Assembly (NCBI GenBank): GCA_016586335.1
Contig: BLYE01000003.1
Location: 1-64,000 of the forward strand
Reading direction: 5' to 3'
DNA from: Nitzschia putrida
Taxonomy: Eukaryota; Bacillariophyta; Bacillariophyceae; Bacillariales; Bacillariaceae
DNA length: 64,000 bases
How positions within the stretch are numbered: position 1 is the first letter of the stretch; each line of letters opens with the position of its first letter. The notes under the pieces are model-generated. The model worked only from the letters and a program-made list of their open reading frames with translations. It was not told where the DNA came from and searched no databases. The position numbers and the translations under genes are program-made. Of this stretch, positions 30,917 to 42,474 are shown in pieces.

Positions 30917-31602
30917 CTACTAGAGAGGTAGGCAACATCGAAAACAGCCCGCCAAAACGTCCAATAACCACGCGATAGAGTGGATGATTTCGAGTGCAGC
31001 GCGTCGTGGATGATTTTCAAAATCCGAAAGATTGATGATGTTGTCATTGCTTTGATGGCTGCTGCTCGCACCAGAGATGCAAATACTAGCGTTAGAAAGA
31101 GCGTCACGGTCACCACGTCGCCGGCTGCCACAAATTTAACCCAAGAAGAACAAGTAGAAGAAGGTGAATAGAGTATTCAAAAAGTTCTCCAGCAGCGGCG
31201 GCTTCAGGTTACGTAGTTAGTACTAACGTTAGTAGTAGCACAGTACTAGTAGCATATTCTCAATCACGAACTCAAAAACATAATCATAAGTACGGAGAAT
31301 GACTGCAACTTACCCCTAACTAGCAGGTACAATAAACTACTATTGATTCCTACTTCCGATTCCCTAGCAACCGGGAGGGCAATTTGAATGCATATTCAAA
31401 TCGGTGGAGAAGAAGGGACAACCGCAAAGCCAATGAGACCCGCCGGCCCCAACCATTGTAGCTTGTGAGCATAGAATTGAGGAGCCGTCTGTGCATGTTG
31501 TGTAAAGCAGCAGAGCTTCTGAAATTTTCCTGCTGTTACTCAACTACTAATACCTCTCTCCATTACGATCTTTACGTCTGCTTTTGTTGTTCTTCGACCA
31601 TC

Positions 31603-34600
31603 ATGACGAAGAACTCATTCCAACTCTTCTGTTTCTGGTGTGTTGTGGTTGGCCTTTTTTCGAAAGTCGCCGCTGTCAAACCAACAGATTCACCAACAAA
31701 CAGCCCAGTTCCGACGGGATCTTCTTTGGTACCCAGTATCTTCTGTGGTTTAACTGGTAACGGCAAACCAAAGCCTTGCAATGGCCAAGGTCAAGGTCAG
31801 GGAAAGAAGACAGATTCACCATCCGTCAGCATTGCCCCGACTGAATCGACTACTATGCCTCCCAGCATCTTTTGTGGATTGACAGGTTCTGGTCAACCAA
31901 AGCCATGCAATGGTCAAGGCCAAGGCCGTCCCACTGAACCTCCCACCGCGGCTCCTACAGGATTTCCAACTACTGGAGTCCCATTTCCTACTGTAGGACC
32001 ATCAGTTCCTCCGACTGAACCTCCTACCGGAGCTCCAAGCTCTTTGGGGAATGATCCAACATCTCTTCCAACAGAAATTCCCACTACTCAAACACCCTTC
32101 CCAACTGGTTCTCCTAGCAACAGCCCTAGTGCCACTCCCAGTGACAGTCCTAGCACCAGCGGCCCTACAATTTCTTCTTCAGCAGTGCCAACAGGATTTC
32201 CCAGCCTTGGAACTCAGGAGCCAGTTACCTTCAACTGCTCCACTGTCATGAATGGTGTGGAATCTGATTGTCTTGATATCACTGGAATTGAGCCACAGTG
32301 TTCTTGCGATACTTGCATGCGCGAAATGCTATTCACCTACACCGGAGAGTCCTGCAATGGGCGTGATGGATGTATCGATACAGGAGCCCCTGCAGGATCC
32401 ACTGCTACAATTGATTTCGCCATCTGCAATACCAACAACCTTGCTGTCTCGCAATCTGTTGGAGTAGGTCAGACCCTCATTGTCGACCTGGGTGGAACCG
32501 CATGTTTGCCGGAGTGCTTTCACATTACCATATCCAATACCGATACAGCAGAAATCATCCAAACTTACACAATGGATACCACCTGTGATGGCGACCGGGG
32601 ATTGGTTCTGAAAAGAAACTATGGCTCTGTTCAGTTCATCGGATACACTTGCGATGCTGACGAAATCAACAACTGCTTTCTAGACATCAACTATGGCATC
32701 ACGGCCTGCAATCCTGGAAGTGGAGACCTGACACTCCGCGTTATGGAATTCCACTACCAAACAGAAACTAGTATTGATCTGTTGAACGGAGTGGAAACTG
32801 TCCTTGAAACTGGAGAGTGTCTATATGAGACTGTCACAGAAGTCATTGACCGTTGTGTCAATGGAGAATACCATGCTGACGTCTCTTCAGTGGTTGAGAG
32901 TGAAGACAGCGGTTTGGTGCCTGATATCGAAACAATTGGCTTCAGTATTGATATCAGCACCTTGACACCCACTTTTGGCTTAACAGCGGCTCCGACTCCT
33001 ATCGTCACTGTCCCCAGTGTCACGCCTAGCGCCAGCCCCAGTGAAAGCCCTAGTGCGAGCCCCAGTGCAAGTCCCAGCGGGCCGCCTGGTGCGAGCCCCA
33101 GCGCAAACCCTAGTGCAAGTCCCAGTAGCACGCCTAGTGCGAGCCCCAGTGCAAACCCTAGCGCAAGCCCCAGTGACAGCCCTAGTGCGAGTCCCAGTGC
33201 AAATCCCAGCGATAGACCCAGCGCAACGCCTAGTGCGCTCCCTACCGCCAGTACGTCCGGAACCTCTTCCCTTGCCAAACAGAGGCTTCTTCCCTACGTT
33301 CTCCAGGGAGGGGCCGAATTCAATGACCCTGAGAGTTACCAATCAAAGGCACTTGCACGTGTCGAGGAACAGACAGGACTCGACAGCTTTACGGATGCAA
33401 AACTGATCCAATACTATTCCTTGTATTGCATTTTTGCATCCACCAATATGGTTTCAAACGTGTTGACTGACGCCGACCCTGTCTTCCAAGAGTCATCCGA
33501 ACTCCCATCGTGGTCGACTACCACTGGCTGGGAAGAAGTCGATGTTGACCCATGTGATGGATGGTATGGTGTATACTGTGACAGTCAGGGGCGTGTGATT
33601 AAAGTACATATGATTGATAACTTCATGACAGGAATACTCCCTGCAGAGACGGTTCTCTTGGCAGCTGACGGGAACCACGCAACTGGGGCAGGTGACTGGC
33701 AGTGGCTCGAGCTCACCAACAACCCCTACCTCCACAATGGAGCGGATAGCAGTTGGATTGAGCATCTTGGTTCCAATCTCGGTAAGATGTGTACCGCTGA
33801 ATGTTTTATCTGTGTTTCATTTGTGTTCCATATCTCACCTGTCGTTGCAGAAATTTTGTATCTCGGAAACACTGGATTCTCTGGAGCATTGCCAGTTCTC
33901 CCTTCTGGCCTCCGAGAGGTGGACTTTGCCGATTGCTTGTTCGATGACGGTTTGAGTGACGACAAGTTTGCCAATGCGTTGAGTCTGCAGTACATCAATC
34001 TCGACGGAAACAGCTTCCAAGCAAGCGTGCCCAGCATCCTTTCCAGCCTGCCCAATTTGTCCCACCTCTACATTTCGGATAGTTCTCTTACTGGAGATCT
34101 GTCGTTCCTGCAAGGCATGCCAGCAATTTACGAAATGTGGATTGATGGCAATCCCCTCTTGACAGGTACCATTCCAAAATCTATCGCCAACTTGTCCATG
34201 CTGGAGTCTTTCAGTGTCGCCCGAAATGCCCTTTCAGGCACAATTCCTACTGAAATAGGACTATTGACTGACATGCAACAGATGTGGTTGTATGACAACC
34301 AGCTGACCGGAACCGTCCCAACCGAGATTGGTTCGATGGATCATATGGGAATTTTTCAAGTGGAAGGAAACGACTTCATTGGGACCATGCCCTCTGAGAT
34401 TTGCAACAATCTCGGTTTCCTTGGATCTCTCATGGTGTTGGGAGCTGATTGCTCTGACGCTGCATTCACGGTAAGTAGGACGCGAAACAAATCGATTCTC
34501 GACTTGTTTTGAAATTTCCATCCTTGCTCACATATCACAATGCTTGTGTTTTGCTTTGCGTTGGCAGTGCTCTTGTTGCACGTGCTGTTCTCCGCTCGAA

Positions 34601-34621
34601 TGCAACCCCAATGTTTACTGA
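31603..34621 (+). CDS. secreted CGxTGxGxPKxCN-motif protein B with LRR domain
   Basis: Three exons: 31603-33781, 33851-34470, 34568-34621; 950 residues. Splicing gives ...SNLEILYLGNTGF and a Cys-rich tail (FTCSCCTCCSPLECNPNVY). The start is the ATG before FQLFCFWCVVVGLF, a signal peptide almost the same as that of protein C. Two shared motifs follow: FCGLTGNGKPKPCNGQ near residue 47 and FCGLTGSGQPKPCNGQ near residue 90. Then come PTEPPT-type repeats, a Cys-rich globular domain (about residues 209-450), a long SASPSANPS repeat (about 470-550), and an LRR domain. The LRR part opens with a plant-like cap (DPCDGWYGVYCDSQGRVIKV) and has LxxLxxLYISDSSLTG, LTGTIPKSIANL and LSGTIPTEIG repeats. Expected to be extracellular or cell-wall bound. 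The LRR architecture and Cys tail resemble diatom LRR proteins. Confidence 0.75.
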
Positions 34622-35548
34622 GTAAGTTCACACCGCCATGGCATCACCTCTTGCAGCAACCTGTAGGACTCTTGAAAGCAAGCATGATTTGGTGTAATTG
34701 GTGGAACAGATGGCGATGGCACTCGTAAACGGTAATTTATAGATGATGTGTACATGTGATAGAATTGTAGTGACCACAACATGAGTTTTGTCCAGAATCG
34801 ATTCGACTGTGCAATGGAAAGAATCTCTGAAGGAACACTACTTGTCGACCAGCGTTGTTGGTATCACGCTTTTTGCTAACTGGAAGTTGTGAAAGGCATG
34901 TCGATACCTTTTACTGACACTCAATGACTGGTATCCCTCTCTAGCCTCTCTAGTAGGCATTGATGTTGCTGAACACAGAAGACTAAACTGCTTTGACACA
35001 ACAGCGGCCGACGACCCCTACAACACAACATACGACACTAGTGTATCACACGTATATACGTATATATCACACTACCGTTGTTGGTAGAGGGAAAACTACC
35101 TATGAGGGCTGGTGTGAACAACCTATCATCTAGCAAGTACGAGTGTGAGGAGGACAGTCATTTTGGCAAAAGATTGATGTAATGAGTGCGATGCTCCATG
35201 GTTTGAACATTGAGACTTTTGTACTCGTGAATATAATGTTGTGTGATTCTTCCACTCAGTTTGTCACAGTTGCGCAAGGCGCTGCCATAACGACCTTCGT
35301 ACCCATGTACTGGTGACGAAGGGCGAGACGGCAGGCGTTACATAGAGGAAAACATTGACGAACTGGTGGTCCCATGGTTGCCGGTTCACACTGCATTGGA
35401 CGTCCTGCTGCGATGCACTCACAATTTCCGCTTCGGAGTTTTCTCTAAGGTAAGAGGTGATTGCAATTGCACTGTCAATGATCGACACCCTCCTGCACTA
35501 CGTAGTAACTCACAATGTGTTTTTCAGTCATCAGATTATATCGCGATC
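34622..35548. other. intergenic with probable 5' UTR intron of the next gene
   Basis: No gene seen in 34622-35400. A GTAAGA donor at 35450 and a TTTTTCAG acceptor ending at 35527 would define a 78-bp intron in the leader of the secreted protein C gene. TATATA-rich sequence lies near 35050. Confidence 0.4.
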
Positions 35549-36049
35549 ATGAAGTCAACACTCTTCCAACTCTTTTGCTTCTGGTGCGTTGCTGGCACCA
35601 TGGTGCAAGCCGTAAGACCAACGGAGTCACCAACAACCAGCCCTAGTCCGACCGTGATTTCGGCTTCTATGGCCCCTAGTGTTTATTGCGGTGTGACAGG
35701 TTCTGGCAAACCCAAGAAATGCAACAACGGAAACGGCAACGGAAACGGCAATGGCAACGGACATGGCCGTCCTACGAAGTCTCCAACTCCTTCACCCACC
35801 TCTGGACCTTCAGCCTCACCCTCGACTCTGCCAACGATTGCACCAAGCTTTAGCCCAACCGCAATGCCCTCTGCACAGCGAACAGATCTTCCCACTGCGT
35901 CTCCGTCGGTTTCACCTAGCACCTCACAAGGGCCCACCGTGAGCAGTCCACCTACCTATGAACAAGACACAACGGCCTCCTTGGAGGAGTACGGACAGTT
36001 CACAGACGATTACTTCAGCTTGAACACCGGATCAGGCACGGCACCATAA
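35549..36049 (+). CDS. secreted CGxTGxGxPKxCN-motif protein C
   Basis: 166 residues from ATG 35549. The signal peptide MKSTLFQLFCFWCVAGTMVQA is closely related to that of protein B (31603-34621). Then RPTESPTTSPSPT, YCGVTGSGKPKKCNNGNGN (shared motif followed by a Gly-Asn repeat), a Pro/Ser/Thr region and the tail EEYGQFTDDYFSLN, which matches the tail of protein A. It is thus a link between A and B, carrying B's leader and A's tail. No enzymatic motif is visible. Confidence 0.7.
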   Translation: MKSTLFQLFCFWCVAGTMVQAVRPTESPTTSPSPTVISASMAPSVYCGVTGSGKPKKCNNGNGNGNGNGNGHGRPTKSPTPSPTSGPSASPSTLPTIAPSFSPTAMPSAQRTDLPTASPSVSPSTSQGPTVSSPPTYEQDTTASLEEYGQFTDDYFSLNTGSGTAP

Positions 36050-36111
36050 CGAAGTTTCGTAGAGGTAATATCTTAACAAATTGGACTGTGCTTCCCTTTT
36101 GGAGTCTCAAT

Positions 36112-37280
36112 TTATGCCAACTGTTCCATAGCTTTGGTTCGCGGAACCCACCACATGTTGATCAATCTCTTTGCCAAGAAGGCAAATTCTTCCCCGAGCT
36201 CTACGGACTCAGAGGTGGAGGCTTTCGCAGTGGCTCTTGCCTCCAAAACATCGTTCAGTATCCTACGTTGATCTTCTTTGATCTGCTCACCCCACATGTT
36301 CCCGAGCTCTTTCACGATATACCCGGCTCCATAGAGTGAATCGAACAGGACCATAGCCTCCGTCATATTATCAAAGTTCTGCTCAACCAGTATGTTCTTG
36401 ATATTCCCGTTGTTCAGTAGAGCCTGACCTCCTCGCAACCTTCTACATCCAACTTCATCAGCGGTATTTCCCTGTGCATCCAACCTTCTTGTTGCGCCAT
36501 ATTGTCCAACGTAACAACCTGCACCGGAATCGTTGCCACCTTGGCAACACCCCTCCTTTTCGGAAGGAAAGAAGTAGCTCCAGGATTGTTGCCAACGTTA
36601 AGATTCAGGATGGACTCCGAGTCTCCCAGTCCATATTGAAAAAGAGTCACGGCATTGTCGTGTTCCCATTGATTAGGTTTGAGAGACTCGCATACTCTCT
36701 TGTGCATTACCGGAAAGGGATCAAAACTTGCGACCTGATATCCAAGGACTCTAGTGAACAGAGTAAACCAACCCACGTTCATACCGATATCCAATACCAA
36801 CGGGCCATCAGGTCCGTTCAAATTCTGGTCCGCACCTTTGTCAATCACAAGGATACGCTGAAACAACTCTGTGATACCTGTTTCATAGTAATCTCCATCT
36901 TTCATGATACTTTTCCAGCGAACCTCATCAAACTCAGGAATATGCAATGAAATCCAGAAATTGGGTTGTCTCGTCGTTAATCGATGGGTGTCAATGGTCT
37001 TGTTTCGATTGGGATCCAAAATATTAGGATCCTGAAGCAACGCTGCGCAGTCGACTGGAGGAAATTTCCGGGTATGCTCCTTGACACCTGTTGTTATTGG
37101 CGTGGTTGTGTTGTCAAAAGGCAAATTTTGCAAGGTTGCATACCAATCTGGAAGGACCAGCAGATCTTGAGATCCTCCTCCTCCGAAACCTGTGCTCAGC
37201 ACTACCAAAAATACGATAGCAAACACCATGGTCATTCCTCTCGAGGGTTGATAGTGTTGTTTCCTGGTCTGGAGTCTCAT
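36112..37280 (-). pseudogene. FkbM-type methyltransferase, frameshifted copy
   Basis: The reading frame runs from ATG 37280 with a membrane anchor near residues 17-35, then the FkbM signatures PLVLDIGMNVGWFTLF and LMKLDVEG. Compared with the neighbouring intact copy (37688-38860), 16 nt are missing between 36438 and 36439 right after DVEG. The frame shifts and stops a few codons later. The rest of the gene continues in another frame to 36112 (LRGGQALLNNG ... INMWWVPR), still closely similar to its partner. So it is a recent tandem duplicate inactivated by the deletion, or a truncated protein of about 288 residues is made. Splice rescue is not apparent because the partner copy has no intron there. 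Confidence 0.75.
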
Positions 37281-37687
37281 GCTGAGTTTGGTTTGTTCGT
37301 TTCCGGTTCAGATACAAAAGTGGATCGGTTTTGTTGACAAGCTTGGCGAGTCCAGCGAAGGAAGTGCGTGCAACTGCCTCTTCTTCAAAAAACAGCGACA
37401 AAATGAGCCAGTGTCGACATTGCTATTGATATGCACTACGACATATACGTGACAAGAAAGCGTGCCGAGCTGCCATGTCCTTGTTTGCATTATTCCGTAC
37501 TCTCTTTCCATCTCGTTGGATGAGATTCTCAAACTTTCTCAAACCTTCACAATGTTGCCAGTACAGATTTTCCACCTTGGTCTTCTTTTCCAAGATCGAT
37601 CCCTGCATCCTTTTCCAAGAATAGCATTCGCCCTGTCGTTCTCAGTTCTTGGCAGTCTCATCAAGGTTCGCCACACGCCATCTTCGC

Positions 37688-38860
37688 TCATTTGTTTGAA
37701 ACTTGGGATCGAGGCACCCACCACATGTTAATCAATCTCTTTGCCAAGAACCCAAACTCTTCTCCGAGCTCCACCATTTCAGACGACGATGCTTTCGCAG
37801 CAGCTCTAGCCTCTAAAACTTTGTTGAGCGGCTTCCACAAATCAGCTCGAAACTGTCCACCTCTCATATTGCCAAGCTCTTTGACGACGTAACCGGCATC
37901 ATAGAGTGTATCGAATAGAACCATAGACTCAGTCATATTGTCAAAGTTTTGTTCCACCAGTATATTCTCGACATTGCCGTTGTGCAGCAGAGCTTGGCCA
38001 CCTCGCAACACAATGTTCTCATAGCCTTCCACATCCAATTTCATCAGCGGTATTTCTCTGTTCATCCAACCTTCTTGTTGAGCCATGGTATCCAACGTAA
38101 CAACTTGTACCGGAATTGTTCCTACCATGGACACTCCCCTTCGCTGGGGAAGAAAGGATGTAGCACCGGGATTGTTTGCGAGATTCAACTCCATGATGGA
38201 TTCTGACTCTCCCAGCCCATACTGAAAGAGTGTGACTGTGCTGTCATGATCCCAATGGTTAAATTTGAGAGACTCACACACTCGCTTGTGCATTACTGGA
38301 AAAGGATCAAAACTTGCAACCTGATATCCGAGGACTCTTGTAAACAGAGTAAACCAACCTATGTTCATACCGATATCCAACACCAACGGAGCATCAGGCC
38401 CGTTCAGATCCCGGTCAGTGTCTCTCTCCAGAACGAGAATTCGCTGAAACAGTTCAGTGATTCCAAATTCATAGTAATCTCCGTCTTTCATGATACTATC
38501 CCAACGTACCCGATCGTATTCGGGGATATGTAAAGATATCCAAAAGTTGGGTTCTCTTGTTGTGAACCGATGAGTATCAATGGTCTTGTTTCGATTGGGG
38601 TCAAACACATTTGGATCTTGAAGCAATTGAGAACAATCCACTGGAGGAAATGTTCGATCACGGCGCTGGGTCTTTATCGTCGCGGTGTCGGTTGATGACG
38701 ATATGTCTTGCAAGGTTGCCATCAAATCTGGCAGCACCATCAGCTCTGGTGATCCTTCTCCTCCAAAAATCAAACTCCATGCCACCAATACCACAATAAA
38801 TAGTATCACGGTCACCCATGTTGACGAGTAAGAGGCTTTCTTTTTGGCTTGAGGTCTCAT
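37688..38860 (-). CDS. FkbM-type SAM-dependent methyltransferase
   Basis: 390 residues, single exon, ATG at 38860. A single N-terminal membrane segment (about residues 15-33, WVTVILFIVVLVAWSLIF) makes it a likely type II Golgi or ER protein with a lumenal catalytic domain. The SAM-binding motif PLVLDIGMNIGWFTLF lies near residue 157, followed by VASFDPFPVMHKRVCESL. The FkbM hallmark MKLDVEGYENIVLRGGQ is near residue 277. FkbM enzymes methylate hydroxyls of sugars or other small molecules; the substrate here cannot be told, but membrane anchoring suits glycan O-methylation. Two paralogues lie head to tail, the other being broken. It is divergent with the thymidylate kinase gene, about 245 bp apart. 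Confidence 0.85.
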   Translation of the reverse strand: MRPQAKKKASYSSTWVTVILFIVVLVAWSLIFGGEGSPELMVLPDLMATLQDISSSTDTATIKTQRRDRTFPPVDCSQLLQDPNVFDPNRNKTIDTHRFTTREPNFWISLHIPEYDRVRWDSIMKDGDYYEFGITELFQRILVLERDTDRDLNGPDAPLVLDIGMNIGWFTLFTRVLGYQVASFDPFPVMHKRVCESLKFNHWDHDSTVTLFQYGLGESESIMELNLANNPGATSFLPQRRGVSMVGTIPVQVVTLDTMAQQEGWMNREIPLMKLDVEGYENIVLRGGQALLHNGNVENILVEQNFDNMTESMVLFDTLYDAGYVVKELGNMRGGQFRADLWKPLNKVLEARAAAKASSSEMVELGEEFGFLAKRLINMWWVPRSQVSNK

Positions 38861-39104
38861 GGTCTTGTTGATGTTGTACCGACGAAGATGGTTGTTGGCG
38901 AGCGAACAGGCAGGTTCGAGGTGGTGTTCCCTCCTTCCACTACTAGTGGGACGTCTGATGCGACATGGATATCGCGGGCCAGGCCTCCCTTGACAACAGT
39001 TCGCGCCAAAAGAAGAAGGAAAACTTCCATGATTCCAAGCATTGGATCCACAGTCAAGAAGTCATTCGCCACAACAGCATCAACGTGTTTCATTTGCTTT
39101 TTGC

Positions 39105-40033
39105 ATGAGAATCCCCAACGTGTTTACTGCTGCAACGACTACTTTGGCTACCTTGAAATTGTTTTGCGCTGCTGCAACTCCTACATTCCTTTCCTCTTCC
39201 TCCGGCACCCCAATTCATCCAACCACCGTCATGTCGCAAGCTGTTGTTCCCGAACGAGGAGCCTTTATTGTTCTGGAAGGTGTCGATCGCTGTGGTAAAA
39301 CCACCCAAGTTAAATTGTTGGTGGAACATTTGCAAAGCCAAGGAAAATCAGCAGTGGTTATGCGCTTTCCTGATCGAAGTACTTTGGTTGGAGGATTGAT
39401 TGATCAGTATCTGCAATCCAAATCTCAATTGAACGACCGTGCCATTCATTTGTTGTTTAGTGCCAATCGATGGGAGGCTGCTCCTACGTTGGAAAAATAT
39501 TTGGCGGAAGGAACCACTGTGGTTTGCGATCGATATGCTTATTCAGGAGTGGCATTTTCCTCAGCCAAAGAATCTTTGTCGTCTCCACAAGATTTGCGGT
39601 GGTGTCAAGCGTGTGATGTAGGACTGCCCGCCCCAGATGCCGTTCTCTTTTTGGATTTGGAACAAGATCAAGCAGAGAAACGAGGGGGGTACGTATTTTC
39701 TATATTGTTTTGGCAAATATGTTTTGACACTCCAAGGTCCCGTCTCTCTCACTATGGTTTCCGTGCATCCATCACCTCTCCTACTACTTCATTTGAAGAT
39801 ACGGTCAAGAGCGCTACGAAAAACGCGAATTCCAAGCTCGTGTACGGGAACGATTCCAAGACCTTCGCAAAGACGATGAACAAAATGGCCAAGTGGGTTG
39901 GCATATGGTGGATGCCTCCCAAACCATCGAGGCCGTTCAAAAGGATATCAATGGTATTGTCGAGAGTACGCTTCAAACCATTCAACAAGAAAAGAAGGAG
40001 TTGAGGCGATTGTGGACTTCTTTGCAAAAGTAA
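39105..40033 (+). CDS. thymidylate kinase (dTMP kinase)
   Basis: Two exons, 39105-39688 and 39799-40033 (272 residues). The 110-bp intron (GTACGT...TTTGAAG) restores AEKRGGYGQERYEKREFQ. The P-loop is LEGVDRCGKTTQ. MRFPDR, NRWE, CDRYAYSGVAFSSAK, FLDLE and VDASQTIEAV are the TMPK signature elements, equivalent to the eukaryotic DTYMK pattern. It phosphorylates dTMP to dTDP with ATP for dTTP supply. The N-terminal 40 residues (MRIPNVFTAATTTLATLKLF..AAATPTF) look like a signal plus short transit peptide, so organellar targeting is possible. Internal Met at 39231 (MSQAVVPERGAF) would give a cytosolic form. The C-terminus ends LRRLWTSLQK. Confidence 0.85.
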
Positions 40034-40214
40034 ACTGTTTAGCTGAAGAGAATTTTCATGGTTGTCTGTTCCTAGCAGATTACTTTTAGATATTGTGCTC
40101 CATCTTGCTTCTTGTCGTTTTGGTTTTTGCAACGTCCATCAAATCGTCAAACCTCATTTCTCCACCACAAGACAGCGGATATAAGAGCAATGATATTGAG
40201 AGGACTGACGTACA

Positions 40215-40412
40215 TCACGATTGCTGTTCACTTGATGGTGCCGAAGCACCGGTGGTATCGGTAAGCACTGGTTGCGAAGGAGGGGACGTTACTTGGGCTC
40301 GTAGGACATACAGTGCAAAGAACAATTGAGATCCAATGAGGACATGCCATCGACGATCTAATGATCGAAACCGTTCTCGGAATTGGAAAATGCGAGATCC
40401 CAAAGAAGTCAT
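40215..40412 (-). CDS. hypothetical small membrane protein
   Basis: 65 residues from an ATG at 40412. Basic N-terminus (SLGSRIFQFRERFRSLDRRW) followed by a hydrophobic segment (HVLIGSQLFFALYVLRAQV) and a polar Ser/Pro/Thr tail. This pattern resembles small organellar inner-membrane proteins, but no family is recognised. The antisense 78-codon frame lacks an ATG, which is why I favour this strand. Confidence 0.4.
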   Translation of the reverse strand: MTSLGSRIFQFRERFRSLDRRWHVLIGSQLFFALYVLRAQVTSPPSQPVLTDTTGASAPSSEQQS

Positions 40413-42474
40413 TATGCAGAACAGTACGAGACCTGGTAGTTGGGAATTGAAGTGCAGTAGTGTGATGATGAAAACGGAGACGAATCAGGTCGGCGGTGGG
40501 ATGACAGACAAATTCCAGTCCCAGTCAAATTAGTCAAATTTCAAAGTATTGTCCTCTCAGTAGGATCGCCGTTCCTACTACTTTCCTACAAAAAATAATG
40601 TACCAGTTCGCGTCCAATAAAAGCTACTACTAGTACAGTAGTAGAAAAGTATTTCGTTGCCTGGTGGTGGATAGGTACTAGTAGTATTTTCTGGGCAGCA
40701 CGTATTTCCACGGATCCTCCCTTGTTGGCGCCACTGGATGAATGAATGTTGGCATGCTGTACGGTACCATGATGCAGCGCAGCAACGCGACGTGCTTTGC
40801 AATCATTCTGACAACACTGTCTTAATCCCATTTCCAAGGTTGTACTTCAACTTGCTCCTAAAGATCCCAAAATCGTTGTTTAATGTAAGCATCCGAGAAA
40901 CTGCGAAGCCCCTTAGAGATTGTCCGCACCGTTGTGTGCCCCTAGCTTTTGAGGTACTAATCGAGGAGTGATGAGCGAGACGGTTTGGTCTGGCCGACGA
41001 CAGGGATATTCGACGTGAGCAGCGATGGTTTTGGTTGTGAGCTGCTGTGTCACAATCCTGGTTTTTGTGGCTTCGAGAGGGTCCATCCGCCAAGACCTGC
41101 ATTCCGTGCCTAGTCCGACCCACATTGCCAGTTTGTCAGAGAGACATTTTTCTTTGCTCTGTTTCATCTTCTGCTTGTCATGGGTTTGGGGGAGGTATCG
41201 TTCTCGTTGTGAACAGGTAGGATTACCACCAGCCAGAGGACACTGGCTGGTGGGGGCTTGCCTGCCGCGGCACTACGGCACACACTCACCATGGCAAGCC
41301 GACCGGCAGGAAGATGTGCAAAAGATTAGTGTGTCTCACATTTGTACTTGTCACAGGTGACAGATAGCTACTCTTGGGGTGAGCGTCTGTATCCTGGGGT
41401 CGGGAGGATACAAGTACTTTGTTGGAGTGTTTCTGCTCTGTTTGGGGAAGTGGGGAATCGGCGGTGTATTACGCCCACTTCCCGGGTAGTGACCTATCCC
41501 ATCTGGGTCATTGCCTTGCATGCCTTCGGATGATATTGGGGGAGTCAAGCCAGAGATCTGATACAACCGGGTCGGGACCAATTGTCCAGTCTATCTCGTC
41601 TTGGAACACGTTCGTGAGAATAGGCAACAGGTCTAGAAGTCGCAATTGTATCACGACTTGGACGATCTGGACTAGGGTGGGCAAAAAGCGAGGGTGTATC
41701 CCCCTTTGCCACACTCAACACCCTAGTCACCGCCACATTGATCGACGGTTACCTAACATTTAGGCAATTTGGGCTTTGGACGGGTCACCAGCCTAAGAGA
41801 TTCTCTGCTGATTCCACCAATATTATAACGGCGGAACTATAGGCTTTATTTCCTATGGTTTCCATTGTTCCTTTGTGTATTGTTCCTATTGTTTGTTGGT
41901 TTGTGTTCTTTACAACCATGTCCTCGTCTCTTTATTGTTTGTTCTTGGTCTTCTCCCGTTTGTGGGTTCTGGACGAGTTGGGTATCAAGTGAATGTGGAA
42001 CACGGCTGGCGATGCCCTATACCGCAGAATGTGTATGAGCTGCCACTCAATACCGACGACACCCAGACCCATGGTTGACACTAGGTGGATATCTCGGGAG
42101 TTGAACAGGCCAAGAGATGAGTAAAGAACGACAAGTGCAATACCACCAATGTTGACTACCGGTAGTAATTGTCAGTGAACCTTCGCATTGCTAGTAGATT
42201 GCCGGCACTACAAGAAAAAAGTTGTAGGCTGTAGTTAGGGACACCAATGAGTTGTAGTCTTGCTTTCCCACCCATCAGGGAATCTGTCCCGGATTTTTCA
42301 TGCTGCTGCTTCGTTGAAGGTTCATTGCTGCTTCTCGAAGAAACAATCACCTTTGTTGGGTATCCTCCATTTCTAAGTAACGCCGAAGGGGCAGTCATCT
42401 GGAAAGATTCCCATCCTCATAAAAAGAGTGAAACGCCATTCCGACTGCAAGCAACAAACAACGAAGAAGTCACC
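40413..42474. other. intergenic region without a confident gene
   Basis: Several 60-110 codon frames overlap on both strands around 40800-41760 without motifs. A perfect 8-bp stem hairpin (CCAGCCAG AGGACA CTGGCTGG) occurs near 41230. The open frame over 42247-42474 is the leader of the next gene and may be coding if an upstream ATG is used. The TACTAGTA words typical of this genome's intergenic DNA are frequent. Confidence 0.4.

Noticed and set aside
30862..31131. 89-codon minus-strand frame
   Set aside because: It begins with GTG, has no ATG and its end reads out of frame through the better tail-anchor segment.
40093..40329. 78-codon plus-strand frame with a hydrophobic start
   Set aside because: It has no ATG (begins TTG); the antisense frame has an ATG and a more natural composition.
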